Assembly: GCA_019186845.1 (NCBI GenBank)
Contig: JABARW010000022.1
Span: forward strand, 1 to 64,000
Source of the DNA: Planctomycetota bacterium
GTDB taxonomy: Bacteria; Planctomycetota; UBA8742; UBA2392
Direction of reading: 5' to 3'
Length of the DNA: 64,000 nt
Below are positions 12,294-20,512 of the stretch, piece by piece (the first letter of the stretch is position 1; every line of letters begins with the position of its first letter). The translations under genes and the position numbers were made by a program. The notes under the pieces are model-generated. The model had not been told where the DNA came from. It searched no databases and worked only from the letters and a program-made list of their open reading frames with translations.

Positions 12294-15017
12294 ATGGCCA
12301 AGAAACCTGAAGAAGGCGCTGTGGCGCGCAACCCCGGCAACGTGCAGCCGCTGAACATCGCGGACGAAATGCGCGAGAGCTACCTGACGTACGCCATGAG
12401 CGTGATCGTGGCTCGCGCCCTGCCCGACGTGCGTGACGGCCTCAAGCCCTCGCAGCGCCGCGTGCTCGTAGCGATGAACGACTTGAACCTGGGTCCCACG
12501 GGCAAGTTCCGCAAGTGCGCCAAGATTGCGGGCGACACCTCGGGCAACTATCACCCGCACGGCGAGGCTGTGGTGTACCCCACGCTCGTGCGCATGGCCC
12601 AGAGTTTCAACACGCGCTATCCGCTGGTCGATCCCCAGGGCAACTTCGGCACCATTGACGGCGACCCGCCGGCAGCCATGCGTTACACGGAAGCCCGCCT
12701 CACCCGCGCCTCCGTGGACATGATGGAGGACCTGGAGAAGGACACCGTCGATTACATCGACAACTACGATGGCACGCGCCAGGAACCCAGCGTTTTCCCC
12801 GGGAAGTTCCCCAACCTGCTGTGCAACGGCACGGGCGGTATTGCGGTGGGCATGGCGACCTCCATGCCGCCGCACAACGTGAACGAGGTCTGCGACGGCA
12901 TCGCCGCGCTGATTGACGAGCCGGAGATCACGGTGGAAGCCCTGATGAAGATCATCAGGGGTCCCGACTTCCCGACCGGGGGCGTCATCCACGGACGCAA
13001 GGGCATTGCCGACGCCTACAAGACGGGGCGGGGCATCGTGACCGTGCGTGGAAAGGCGGAGATCGAGGAAGGCGACCACGGCAAGAGCCAGATTGTCATC
13101 ACGGAGATCCCCTACCAGGTCAACAAGACAACGATGATCGAGAAGATCGCTGACCTCGTGAAGAGTGACGCGATCTCCGGCGTGAGCGACATCAAGGACT
13201 ACAGCAAGGAAGACATCCGCCTGGTGGTGGAAGTCAAGCGCGACGCCGACCCGAACATCGTGCTCAACCAGCTTTACAAGCATACGCAGCTTCAGAGCAG
13301 CTTCAGCATCATCAACATCGCCATCGTCGAGGGCAAGCCGCAGACGCTCAACCTCAAGCAGCTGTGCGAGGCCTACCGCGACCACCGCAAACAGGTGATT
13401 TTGCGCCGCACGCGCTGGCTGCTGAACAAGGCCAAGGCGCGCCACCACATTGTGGCGGGCCTGCTCGGCGCACTGGACCTGATCGATGCCATCATCAAGC
13501 TGATCCGTAGCGCCAAGGACGTTGACGAGGCGCGCGACAAGCTGATGGCACTCAAAGTGAAGTTCCCGCCCTCGCCCAAGGGGCTTGAACTTGACGTCGC
13601 CGACCGGTTCTCGCGCGCCCAGGCCGACGCGATTTTGGCCATGACGCTGTCCAAGCTGACAGGTCTGGAGCGCACGCGCCTGCAGGAGGAGTTCGAGGCG
13701 CTGCTCAAGGAAATCGCCGACCTGCAGGACATCCTGGCCCGGGAGGCCCGCGTCCTGAAGATGATCAAGGACGACCTCGAAGAAATGAAGAAGCGCCACG
13801 GCGACGAGCGCCGCACGGCCATCAAGGGCGAGGTGGGCGAATTCGACATCACGGACCTGATTCCTGACGAGCAGGTGGTGGTGACGATTTCCTACGAGGG
13901 CTACATCAAGCGCGTTCCGCTGGATGATTACCGGCGGCAGAACCGCGGCGGAACGGGCAGCGTCGGCGCCAAGAGCAAAGAAGGCGATTTCATTGAGCAC
14001 TTCTTCCTGGCCAGCACGCACGATTACCTGCTGGTATTCACGACCCTGGGCAAGCTGTTCTGGCTCAAGGTTTACGATATTCCGGAGTTCGGCAAGCAAG
14101 CCAAAGGCCGCGCGCTGGTGAACCTGCTTAACATGAGCACCGTGGAGAAGGTCAGTGCCTGCATCCGTGTGCGCGAGTTCAAGGAAGACCGCTTCCTGAT
14201 GTTCGCCACCAGCCAGGGCACCGTCAAACGCACCGCGCTTGAGGCCTACAGCAACGTGCGCAACGCGGGCATCAAAGCCATCAAGCTCAACGAGGGCGAC
14301 CGCCTGATTGACGTCATGGAGACGGGAGGCGCCGACGAAATCGTGCTGGCTAGCCGCAAGGGCATGGCGATCGGCTTCCCCTAGAGCGAAGTGCGCCCCA
14401 TGGGCCGCGACGCGGCAGGCGTGATCGGTATGAAGCTCGAGGACAAGGACGAAGTGGTTTCCATGGCGGTGGTCAACCGCAAGGCCTCGCTGATCACGGT
14501 GTGCGAGAAGGGCTTTGGCAAACGCACGGCCTACGACGAGTACCGCATCCAGCATCGCGGCGGCGTGGGGCTGATCAACGTGAAGATCTCGGACAAGAAC
14601 GGCGAGGTCGTCGCGGCCAAGAGCATTTACTCGGGCGACGAGATCATGGTGATGACGCGGCAGGGCGTGGTGCTGCGCACGACCGTGACCGAGGAGAGCA
14701 TGCGCGAGATCGGCCGCGCAACCATGGGCGTGCGCCTGATGAAGGTGGCTGAAGACGACACGATCGTCAGCGTCGTAAAGATCATGAACGAGGGCGATGA
14801 ACTCGCCCGCGCCGAAGGCGACACGCCGCCCGAACCCGTCAAGCCCGGCCAGCCCGTCAAGGAAGTCGAAGTGAAGCTCTCCACGGCGCAGGCCCTCGAC
14901 AAGGCCAAGAAGGAAGCCGACGAGGCACTCAAGCGCGTGCAGGACGCCCTGAAGGAAGGCCCGCCCAGCAAGCGCCAGAAGAAAGTCGAAGACGACGACC
15001 AGGGCAAGAAGAAGTAA
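12294..15017 (+). CDS. gyrA: DNA gyrase subunit A, with one in-frame TAG codon
   Basis: GyrA breaks and rejoins DNA in the GyrA2GyrB2 enzyme that introduces negative supercoils. The N-terminal domain has the catalytic Tyr131 (AMRYTEARL) and the quinolone pocket [15 protein letters not shown], in which the E. coli Ser83 and Asp87 positions are Ala92 and Pro96. The C-terminal beta-pinwheel has a degenerate GyrA box (QNRGGTG). The frame is interrupted by TAG at 14382-14384 (codon 697 of 907), then continues without a shift through the remaining blades, which include [13 protein letters not shown], to a Lys/Asp-rich tail and TAA. A GAG-to-TAG change is the simplest origin, because relatives usually have a Glu or similar residue there. 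An Arg is also expected at the nearby Gly of AIGF. Confidence 0.92.
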
Positions 15018-15036
15018 CCACAGCATGCCAACCCCA

Positions 15037-15067
15037 GAGCCCGTCCAGTCACGGACGGGCTTCTGCG
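15037..15067 (+). terminator. Terminator after gyrA
   Basis: AGCCCGTCC (15038-15046) pairs with GGACGGGCT (15053-15061) around a 6-nt loop, followed by TCTG and a short T-containing tail. It lies 20 nt after the gyrA TAA. Confidence 0.7.
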
Positions 15068-15174
15068 TTGGACCAGGTCATTCGCCGCTTGGACCGTGTG
15101 GCCCCGTGAATGCGGTTTTCCATGGTATCCTCGGGTGGCGGGATTTCTTGCCAGCGGTTGGCCCGGAGCTTCCC

Positions 15175-16491
15175 ATGCGCGCGACAGCGTACTCCATCTG
15201 CTTACTTCTGCTCAGCGCGTGCTCGACCCTGCAGCCGTCAAACGGCCCCGCGCCGGAGACTTCCATGCGCGAACAGTTCGCCAAGTCGCTGCAGGTGCAG
15301 TTGGCCCGTGCCGAGACTGCCCTGACGCGCTTTGACAACGCCGCGTCGCTGAGAATCCTGGATGAGGTTGAAGCGGCGACCAAGGACTGGGAGAAAACCT
15401 CTCCCGCTGAAGACGTGGCCCTTGGCTGGCTGTCTGAGCAGGCGCGCGAGATACGCTTCATCGCCACAGTCTTCAGTGCCGATGACCAGCCCGTCAGACT
15501 CAAAGAGCTGTTCGCCGCCGACTCCGACCGCCTGTTTGAACGCTTCGTTGGCGATGGCAGCACCATGCAAAGCCCCGCGTGCTACCAGCTCTATGCCATC
15601 TCCGGCCGTGACACAGAAGCCGAGCGCGGCTACGGCCGTGTGCTGGCATTGCTTGAAGGCAGGCAGCACGAAGTCAAACGCTTCAGACTGGCCATGCTGC
15701 GAGGCTCAACACTCGCCGGGCTGGGCCAGGAGGAAGCAGCGCGCGTGGCCCTTGCAGAGGCGGACACCATTTTGGCGCGCCTGCCGGCTGCCAAAGTTGA
15801 AGACCTGCCGGCCTTTGGAACCTATTGCCTGCTGCGCGCGTTGGTGCTGGCGCGCGGCCACAACTATGCGGGCGCCGAGTCGCTGCTGATGGCGAAGTTC
15901 AAAGATATCCCCGAGCACATCGCCAAGCCGCGCATTGAGCGCTACGGCAAAGCGTTCAAAGAGCTCGCGCAGACCTGGCCCGCCGAAGAAGAGCGCTACG
16001 CCAAAGAACCCGCCGACTTGCCCAAGGTCGAGATCGAAACCGACAAGGGCAAACTGGTGCTCACGCTGTTTGAAGACGACTGCCCCAACACCGTCGCCAG
16101 TTTCATCTCGCTCGTCGAGAAGGGATTTTACGACGGTACGCTGTTCCATCGCGTCGTGCCGCATTTTGTGGTTCAAGGGGGCGACCCAACGGGCAACGGT
16201 AACGGCGGGCCGGGCTATTGCATCAAGCGCGAGCTGGGGCGCAGCCACTTCCGCGGCAGCATCGGCATGGCGCGCAACGCAGACCCGGATAGCGCGGGTT
16301 CACAGTTCTACTTCTGCCTGCACGCGGCTACGACCTACCACCTGAATCAGGGCTACTGCGTGTTTGGCCGCGTCTCGCAGGGGCTGGAAGTCATGGACCA
16401 GTTGCGCCTGGGCTCGAAGATCATCAAAGCCCGCGTGCTGAGCAAGCGTGCCCACGACTACAAAGTCGAAAGATTGCCGGAAAAGGAGTGA
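15175..16491 (+). CDS. Lipoprotein peptidyl-prolyl isomerase (cyclophilin) with helical N-terminal domain
   Basis: A 438-residue protein. ATG at 15175 has GGAG upstream and opens a lipoprotein signal (LLLSAC, Cys at about 15); the longer open frame from 15025 would overlap the gyrA terminator. Residues about 30-280 are helical and TPR-like. From about 285 a cyclophilin domain follows, with FISLVEKGFYDGTLFHRVV, FVVQGGDP, GSIGMAR and SAGSQFYF, the core catalytic and substrate-binding segments. It probably folds or holds proteins in the periplasm while anchored by lipid. The fusion of a repeat region to a cyclophilin is less usual than the bare domain. Confidence 0.88.
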   Translation: MRATAYSICLLLLSACSTLQPSNGPAPETSMREQFAKSLQVQLARAETALTRFDNAASLRILDEVEAATKDWEKTSPAEDVALGWLSEQAREIRFIATVFSADDQPVRLKELFAADSDRLFERFVGDGSTMQSPACYQLYAISGRDTEAERGYGRVLALLEGRQHEVKRFRLAMLRGSTLAGLGQEEAARVALAEADTILARLPAAKVEDLPAFGTYCLLRALVLARGHNYAGAESLLMAKFKDIPEHIAKPRIERYGKAFKELAQTWPAEEERYAKEPADLPKVEIETDKGKLVLTLFEDDCPNTVASFISLVEKGFYDGTLFHRVVPHFVVQGGDPTGNGNGGPGYCIKRELGRSHFRGSIGMARNADPDSAGSQFYFCLHAATTYHLNQGYCVFGRVSQGLEVMDQLRLGSKIIKARVLSKRAHDYKVERLPEKE

Positions 16492-16500
16492 GTCCGCCGG

Positions 16501-17097
16501 TCAAGACCCCGGCTGGCCCGCGCCGCCATCGGCGAGGTCCGCCAGAAGTTCGCGGCGCAGCACATCGCCCACCGGGGCCGTGGTGGCATATTCCTTGAGC
16601 GTGCAGACGAATTCCGCGGGCTCGTGCGCGAGGGCGCGCTGCTGGGCCTGCGTCAGTGCAAAGCGGATGTAATGCACGCTGGCCGTCTTGTCCTCGCGGG
16701 TTCGGCCCGGTTCAAACTGCGCGGCAGTCTTCTCGCTGCCGATCTTGAGCCAGAGGTTGCCCTCGAGCGCCGTGAAGATAGGAAGCCATTTGCGCAGGTC
16801 GGCGTCGCTGGTGAGCTGGATGAATAGCGTAGCCGAGAGCTCGCCGGGGCCGGGAATGAGCCCGTTGTAGACCTCGAGCTCTTCCAGCACGGCGTTCACG
16901 CTCGTCATGCCTTCAGCGCGCATCATCTCCTGGGTCTGGTAGATCAGCGTTGCGCGGTTCTCAAAGTGCATCGAAATCAGATCGCCCAGCGCAACGCGGC
17001 GGCGGGCGCGCAACTCCATGGCGGCGCGGCGACGCGCTTCGCGCTGCTTCTCGTACTCGGACACGGGAATGATGTCGGACAGCTCCAGGGTTCTCAT
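16501..17097 (-). CDS. DUF3501 family protein
   Basis: A 198-residue soluble protein that matches the DUF3501 pattern: ELSDIIPVSEYEKQR at the N-terminus, RVALGDLISMHFENRAT, then QTQEMMRAEG and LIPGPGELSATLFIQL. The family has no proven biochemical role. It is regularly found next to GlpC/HdrD-like Fe-S oxidoreductases and rubrerythrin-type proteins, as it is here (12 nt after the Fe-S gene, good GGAG site). The context suggests a part in peroxide or iron handling. Confidence 0.85.
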   Translation of the reverse strand: MRTLELSDIIPVSEYEKQREARRRAAMELRARRRVALGDLISMHFENRATLIYQTQEMMRAEGMTSVNAVLEELEVYNGLIPGPGELSATLFIQLTSDADLRKWLPIFTALEGNLWLKIGSEKTAAQFEPGRTREDKTASVHYIRFALTQAQQRALAHEPAEFVCTLKEYATTAPVGDVLRRELLADLADGGAGQPGS

Positions 17098-17109
17098 CGC
17101 ACGTTCTCC

Positions 17110-18663
17110 TCAGGCGGCAGGGTCGGACTTAGGCTCCACGGGGCGGCCCTTGAGCCGCTCGCCCTGCTTGCCCACGTCAAAGCCATAGGCCTTGGCCAGG
17201 GCGACAATGGGGTGGGTCATCTCGATGCCGGTGGCTTCCTTCACCTGGGTGGCGGCCAGGTGGCAATCGCCGCAGGCTCCGCTGCAGGGCTCGCCAAACT
17301 GGCCGCGCGGCGTCTTCTCGCGCTCGCCCCCGACGATACCGTCAAAGAGCTTGCCGCCCCACTTGAGCGAATCCTTATGGTACTTCTTCATCATGGACCA
17401 GGTGCCATCGTGGCCGCTGCAGGCGTCCACCATGTCCACATCCTCGGCCACCATGTTCAGCATGTCCTTGCCGCGCAGGCCGATGTTCTGGGCCTTGATG
17501 TGGCAGGGCACGTGGTACTTGAGCTTGTCGTACTTCTCCTTGAAGTCGCGCCTGATGCGGCCCTCGCGCTTGAGTTTGAACAGGTAGTCGCTCAGGTCGT
17601 GGCTGTGCGCGGCCAGCAGGCGGGCGTCCTCTGTGCCCAGAATCTGCGGGTACTCCTCGCGGATCATGAGCGAGCACGAAGGCGAGGGAATGACCACTTC
17701 GTAGCCCTTCTTGACGTACTCCAGCAGGGCTTCGGCATTGCGCTGGATATTGACCTTGGCCGCCTCAACATCGCCTTCGTCGAGAAAGGGCATGCCGCAG
17801 CACATCTGCCGCTGGGGCCAGGCCACCTCCACGCCGTTGTGCTCCAGCACTTCCACGGCGGCCTTGCCCGCCGTGGGGTCGTTCCAGTTGACCAGGCAGG
17901 TGCTGAACAGGGCGACTTTCAGCGGCGTGGCTGTGGCGGGATCCGCCCCTTCCTTCAGCGGCAGGGGCGTCTCGACCTTGGGGCTGTGCTTGGCAAACCA
18001 GCTCGGGAAGGTCTGCCAGTGAAACTCGGGCAGCAACTTGTGGCGGTCGATGCCCATCGTCCATTCCATGATCGCGCGGTTAAGGGCGTTGCGGTTCGCG
18101 AAATTCATCAATGGGGGCATGAGGCTGCCGACCTTGCCGATGAAGTCGGGATTGCGCAGCAGCTTCTTCGTGAGGCTGACGCCCTTCTCGCGCACGCGGT
18201 GAGCCTTCTGGCGCAGCAGCAGCCGCGGGAAGTCCAGCGCGAACTCGTGGGGCGGCGTGTAGGGACAGTTGGGGTAGCAGAGCTTGCACTGAAAACACTC
18301 GTCCAGGGCCTTGTCCAGCACGGCCGGGGGCAGGTCCTTGGCGTGAGCTGAAAGTTCGGGCAGTTCGTCGCCCATGACCTCGGCCGCCTCCACTCCCTCG
18401 GGCAGCGTTTCGCCCCGGGCCTGGGCCTCGGCGCGCTTGAGCTTCGCCTGCTCAACCAGCTCGGGGTGCGCCTTGAGGTGGGCCTCGCGGCGCGCGTCCG
18501 TAATGCCGTCAATGCCCTTGAAGATGGTGGGAAAGGTGTCGCAGAACTTGAAGCAGAGACGACAGCCGTTGCAGATGTCGTAGATGCGCTCCGTCTCAGC
18601 CTGAAGGTCGGCCTTGTCCCAGAACCTGGGATCGTTGATTTTGAGTCCAATGGATTCAGCCAT
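17110..18663 (-). CDS. Fe-S oxidoreductase with two 4Fe-4S clusters and CCG domains (GlpC/HdrD-like)
   Basis: A 517-residue redox protein. Two ferredoxin-type motifs bind 4Fe-4S clusters: CNGCRLCFKFC (Cys31, 34, 37, 41) and CFQCKLCYPNC (Cys123, 126, 129, 133). The C-terminal half has cysteine-rich CCG-type segments (MCCGMPFLDEGD, VPCHIKAQN, DACSGHDG and a late CSGACGDC) like those of GlpC and heterodisulfide reductase subunit D. It probably passes electrons between the quinone pool or a thiol donor and rubrerythrin. A terminator after rubrerythrin separates it from the upstream genes, so it probably has its own promoter in 18664-18740. Confidence 0.88.
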   Translation of the reverse strand: MAESIGLKINDPRFWDKADLQAETERIYDICNGCRLCFKFCDTFPTIFKGIDGITDARREAHLKAHPELVEQAKLKRAEAQARGETLPEGVEAAEVMGDELPELSAHAKDLPPAVLDKALDECFQCKLCYPNCPYTPPHEFALDFPRLLLRQKAHRVREKGVSLTKKLLRNPDFIGKVGSLMPPLMNFANRNALNRAIMEWTMGIDRHKLLPEFHWQTFPSWFAKHSPKVETPLPLKEGADPATATPLKVALFSTCLVNWNDPTAGKAAVEVLEHNGVEVAWPQRQMCCGMPFLDEGDVEAAKVNIQRNAEALLEYVKKGYEVVIPSPSCSLMIREEYPQILGTEDARLLAAHSHDLSDYLFKLKREGRIRRDFKEKYDKLKYHVPCHIKAQNIGLRGKDMLNMVAEDVDMVDACSGHDGTWSMMKKYHKDSLKWGGKLFDGIVGGEREKTPRGQFGEPCSGACGDCHLAATQVKEATGIEMTHPIVALAKAYGFDVGKQGERLKGRPVEPKSDPAA

Positions 18664-18746
18664 GATCTCGGGCCTTCGTGCAAAGGGCTCTCACGCTGGG
18701 GCGCAACACCGCCAGGAGCCGCCAAGAACAACCCCGGCATCCAATC

Positions 18747-18894
18747 CACAGATGGACAAGGATTCACCCGGACGACGTCAAGTCAGACATGTGGCATTTG
18801 TGTCCGGAGAAGTCTGTGTCCATCGGTGTTTTCTGCGCTCCTGAAGCCTTGCCTCAGTTCTTCCTCGCTGCTTGGTGCCCCTGCGTGAGATGCC
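18747..18894 (+). repeat. Imperfect palindromic intergenic repeat remnant
   Basis: In the 313-nt gap 18664-18976, CACAGATGGACA (18747-18758) pairs with TGTCCATCGGTG (18817-18828) at 10 of 12 positions, and inside it CCGGAC (18768-18773) pairs with GTCCGG (18802-18807). It is followed by a TTGGTGCCCCTGCGTGAGA stretch. Phrases of this kind recur between genes in many planctomycete, verrucomicrobial and cyanobacterial genomes. I recognise it by style only and see no second copy in the window. Confidence 0.4.
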
Positions 18895-18903
18895 ATGGTC
18901 CTG

Positions 18904-18944
18904 CCAAAGAACCACCGGCGGCAGTAAACCGCCGGTGTCTTTGG
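18904..18944 (-). terminator. Terminator downstream of rubrerythrin
   Basis: ACCGGCGG (18914-18921) pairs with CCGCCGGT (18929-18936), extended outside an internal loop by CCAAAGA (18904-18910) with TCTTTGG (18938-18944). It lies 32 nt beyond the rubrerythrin stop, reading minus, and separates that operon from the Fe-S gene. Confidence 0.75.
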
Positions 18945-18976
18945 CTGATAACTCGCTACTGGGAACTGAAAACTGA

Positions 18977-19399
18977 CTACGCGATGGACTCAAGGCCCTT
19001 GGTGAAGCGGCCGGCATGGCTCTTCTCAGCGCGGGCCAGCGTCTCAAACCAGTCGGCGATTTCAGGGAAACCTTCTTCGCGGGCGGTCTTGGCAAAACCG
19101 GGGTACATCTGCGTGTACTCGTAGGTCTCGCCGGCGACGGCGCTCTTGAGGTTCTTCTTGGTGTCGCCGATGGGCTGGTCCGTGTCCGGGTCGCCTACCT
19201 GCTTGAGGTAATCGAGGTGGCCGTGTGCGTGGCCGGTTTCACCCTCGGCCGTGTCGCGGAACAGGCCGGCAACGTCCGGGTAACCTTCGACGTCAGCCTG
19301 CTTGGCGAAGTACAGGTAGCGGCGGTTAGCCTTGCTTTCACCCGCAAACGCCGCAGCGAGATTCTGCCAGGTCTTGTGCTTCTTATCCAGTTTAGCCAT
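18977..19399 (-). CDS. Rubrerythrin-type diiron protein lacking the rubredoxin domain
   Basis: A 140-residue four-helix diiron protein. Iron ligands are visible in two ExxH-type repeats: Glu21 in [10 protein letters not shown] with [10 protein letters not shown] (about 53-61), and [10 protein letters not shown] with [11 protein letters not shown] near the C-terminus. The C-terminal FeCys4 rubredoxin-like domain of classical rubrerythrin is absent, so it belongs with sulerythrin or short rubrerythrins. It probably reduces hydrogen peroxide using electrons from a partner, perhaps the nearby Fe-S protein. ATG at 19399 is chosen for its GGAGAG site; the open frame upstream overlaps the regulator gene. 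Confidence 0.9.
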   Translation of the reverse strand: MAKLDKKHKTWQNLAAAFAGESKANRRYLYFAKQADVEGYPDVAGLFRDTAEGETGHAHGHLDYLKQVGDPDTDQPIGDTKKNLKSAVAGETYEYTQMYPGFAKTAREEGFPEIADWFETLARAEKSHAGRFTKGLESIA

Positions 19400-19443
19400 G
19401 TCTCTCTCTCCGTAGTTTTGCCCCGGGAAATGGGGCAGTCCAA

Positions 19444-19881
19444 TCAATGTTTACGGGCGCGCCCGTACACGGTGACGCGCGCCTTTTCGATGACGTAACC
19501 CTTGCGGGACAGCGCCTTGAGGTCAAGGCGAATGGCCTCGCTATCCTCAAGGTCGGAGACTGCGCCCGAATCCAGGTCGACAAAGTGGTGGTGGGCCGAG
19601 GTCGTGCGGTCAAACAGCTTGCGGCCGTCATCCATGGTGATCTCGGCCAGCGCGCCAATCTGCACCAAGGTCTCCAGCGTGGCATAGACCGTGCTGAGGG
19701 AAAGTGAGGGATTGTCAGCCTTCACGGCCTCGTGCACCTGCTCCGCCGTGAGATGCCCGTGGCTCTCCTGCAGGGCGCGGAAAATGACCAACCGCTGCTG
19801 GGTGACCTTCAGTCCCTTCTCGCGCAGCAGTTCGAGGAAGGCAGACTGACGATGCTCGATCTCGTGGGCGCTAAGTTTCAT
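19444..19881 (-). CDS. Fur/PerR/Irr-family metalloregulator without cysteines
   Basis: A 145-residue regulator. The winged helix lies in the N-terminal half ([36 protein letters not shown]), and the metal-binding dimerisation domain has the [12 protein letters not shown] segment at about 95. The protein has no cysteine at all, so the structural Cys4 zinc site of Fur and PerR is missing, which is more like Irr. It heads an operon with rubrerythrin (45 nt downstream) and probably represses it in response to iron or peroxide. A palindrome in its own promoter suggests autoregulation. Confidence 0.88.
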   Translation of the reverse strand: MKLSAHEIEHRQSAFLELLREKGLKVTQQRLVIFRALQESHGHLTAEQVHEAVKADNPSLSLSTVYATLETLVQIGALAEITMDDGRKLFDRTTSAHHHFVDLDSGAVSDLEDSEAIRLDLKALSRKGYVIEKARVTVYGRARKH

Positions 19882-19888
19882 GGCCCTG

Positions 19889-19916
19889 ATCGTAGCCTGT
19901 ACTAGTACGCATTCAA
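19889..19916 (-). promoter_or_regulatory. fur-rbr promoter with palindromic operator
   Basis: On the minus strand TTGAAT (19911-19916) and TACGAT (19889-19894) are separated by 16 nt, and the -10 ends 7 nt before the ATG at 19881. The spacer contains the perfect palindrome GTACTAGTAC (19899-19908), well placed for a repressor that blocks polymerase. Confidence 0.6.
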
Positions 19917-19929
19917 AGCTAAATCGGAA

Positions 19930-20508
19930 TTATTCCTGTTTTGAAGCCGCCCAGCGACGGTTCGTCAGGCTTGTCAACACGTGGTCCTGCCACTGTCCAT
20001 TGATGAACAGATACTCGCGCGCCAGCCCCTCCTCCCTGAATCCCAACCGCCGCAGCAGGCGCCCGGATCGTTCATTGTGCGGCATGTAGTTGGCCTCGAT
20101 CCGGTGCAGATTCATGGGGCCGAAGGCGTAGGCCAGAAGCGGCTCCAGGGCTTCTTTCATCAGTCCCTTGCCCTGGGCACTCCGGCGCAGGGCATAGCCC
20201 AGGTTGCATGCATGAAACCCGCCGCGCTCGACGCGCGAGAGATTGGCACGCCCCAGGACGCGGAGCGGCTCTTGCGCGTCGAACAGCCACAGGCGCAGGC
20301 TGCGTCCGTCTATGAACTCCTGGACGAGGCGCGCAGCCTGCAGGCGCCAGTACTCCTCGCTGTAGTACTCAGCGGGACGCACCGGCTCAAAGGGGGCGAG
20401 AAACTCGCGCTCTTCGTCGAGGAAGGCAACTATGGCCGCGGCATCCGACGGCTGCGCCATGCGCAACCTGAGGCGCGCGGTGTCGAATCGGGGCAGCTCA
20501 GGCGTCAT
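19930..20508 (-). CDS. GNAT N-acetyltransferase (RimJ/RimL type)
   Basis: A 192-residue acetyl-CoA-dependent transferase. It starts with the usual RimJ-like DTARLRLRMAQPSDA, has GYALRRSAQGKGLMKEAL as the acetyl-CoA pyrophosphate-binding motif A (a variant of Q/RxxGxG/A at about 110-125), and ends with NERSGRLLRRLGFREEG and the typical NGQWQDHVL tail. The substrate is probably a protein N-terminus (RimJ acts on ribosomal S5) but cannot be told from sequence. ATG is 2 nt after the stop of the MgtC-like gene upstream on the same strand, so the two are co-transcribed. Confidence 0.87.
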   Translation of the reverse strand: MTPELPRFDTARLRLRMAQPSDAAAIVAFLDEEREFLAPFEPVRPAEYYSEEYWRLQAARLVQEFIDGRSLRLWLFDAQEPLRVLGRANLSRVERGGFHACNLGYALRRSAQGKGLMKEALEPLLAYAFGPMNLHRIEANYMPHNERSGRLLRRLGFREEGLAREYLFINGQWQDHVLTSLTNRRWAASKQE

Positions 20509-20512
20509 GGCC

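Noticed and set aside
14382..14384. Reassignment of TAG to a sense codon across the genome
   Set aside because: Many genes here (for example those ending at 4230, 8212, 9592, 10891, 28153 and 55472) end at TAG in the expected place, so TAG is an ordinary stop; only local readthrough or error remains possible.
12153..15026. A 957-codon open frame on the minus strand opposite gyrA
   Set aside because: It mirrors gyrA, has no recognisable domain and arises from high GC content; the plus strand encodes conserved gyrase motifs throughout.
16966..18351. A 461-codon plus-strand open frame opposite the Fe-S oxidoreductase
   Set aside because: It is low-complexity in Gly, His and Leu and lies over conserved cysteine motifs on the other strand; a GC-driven shadow.
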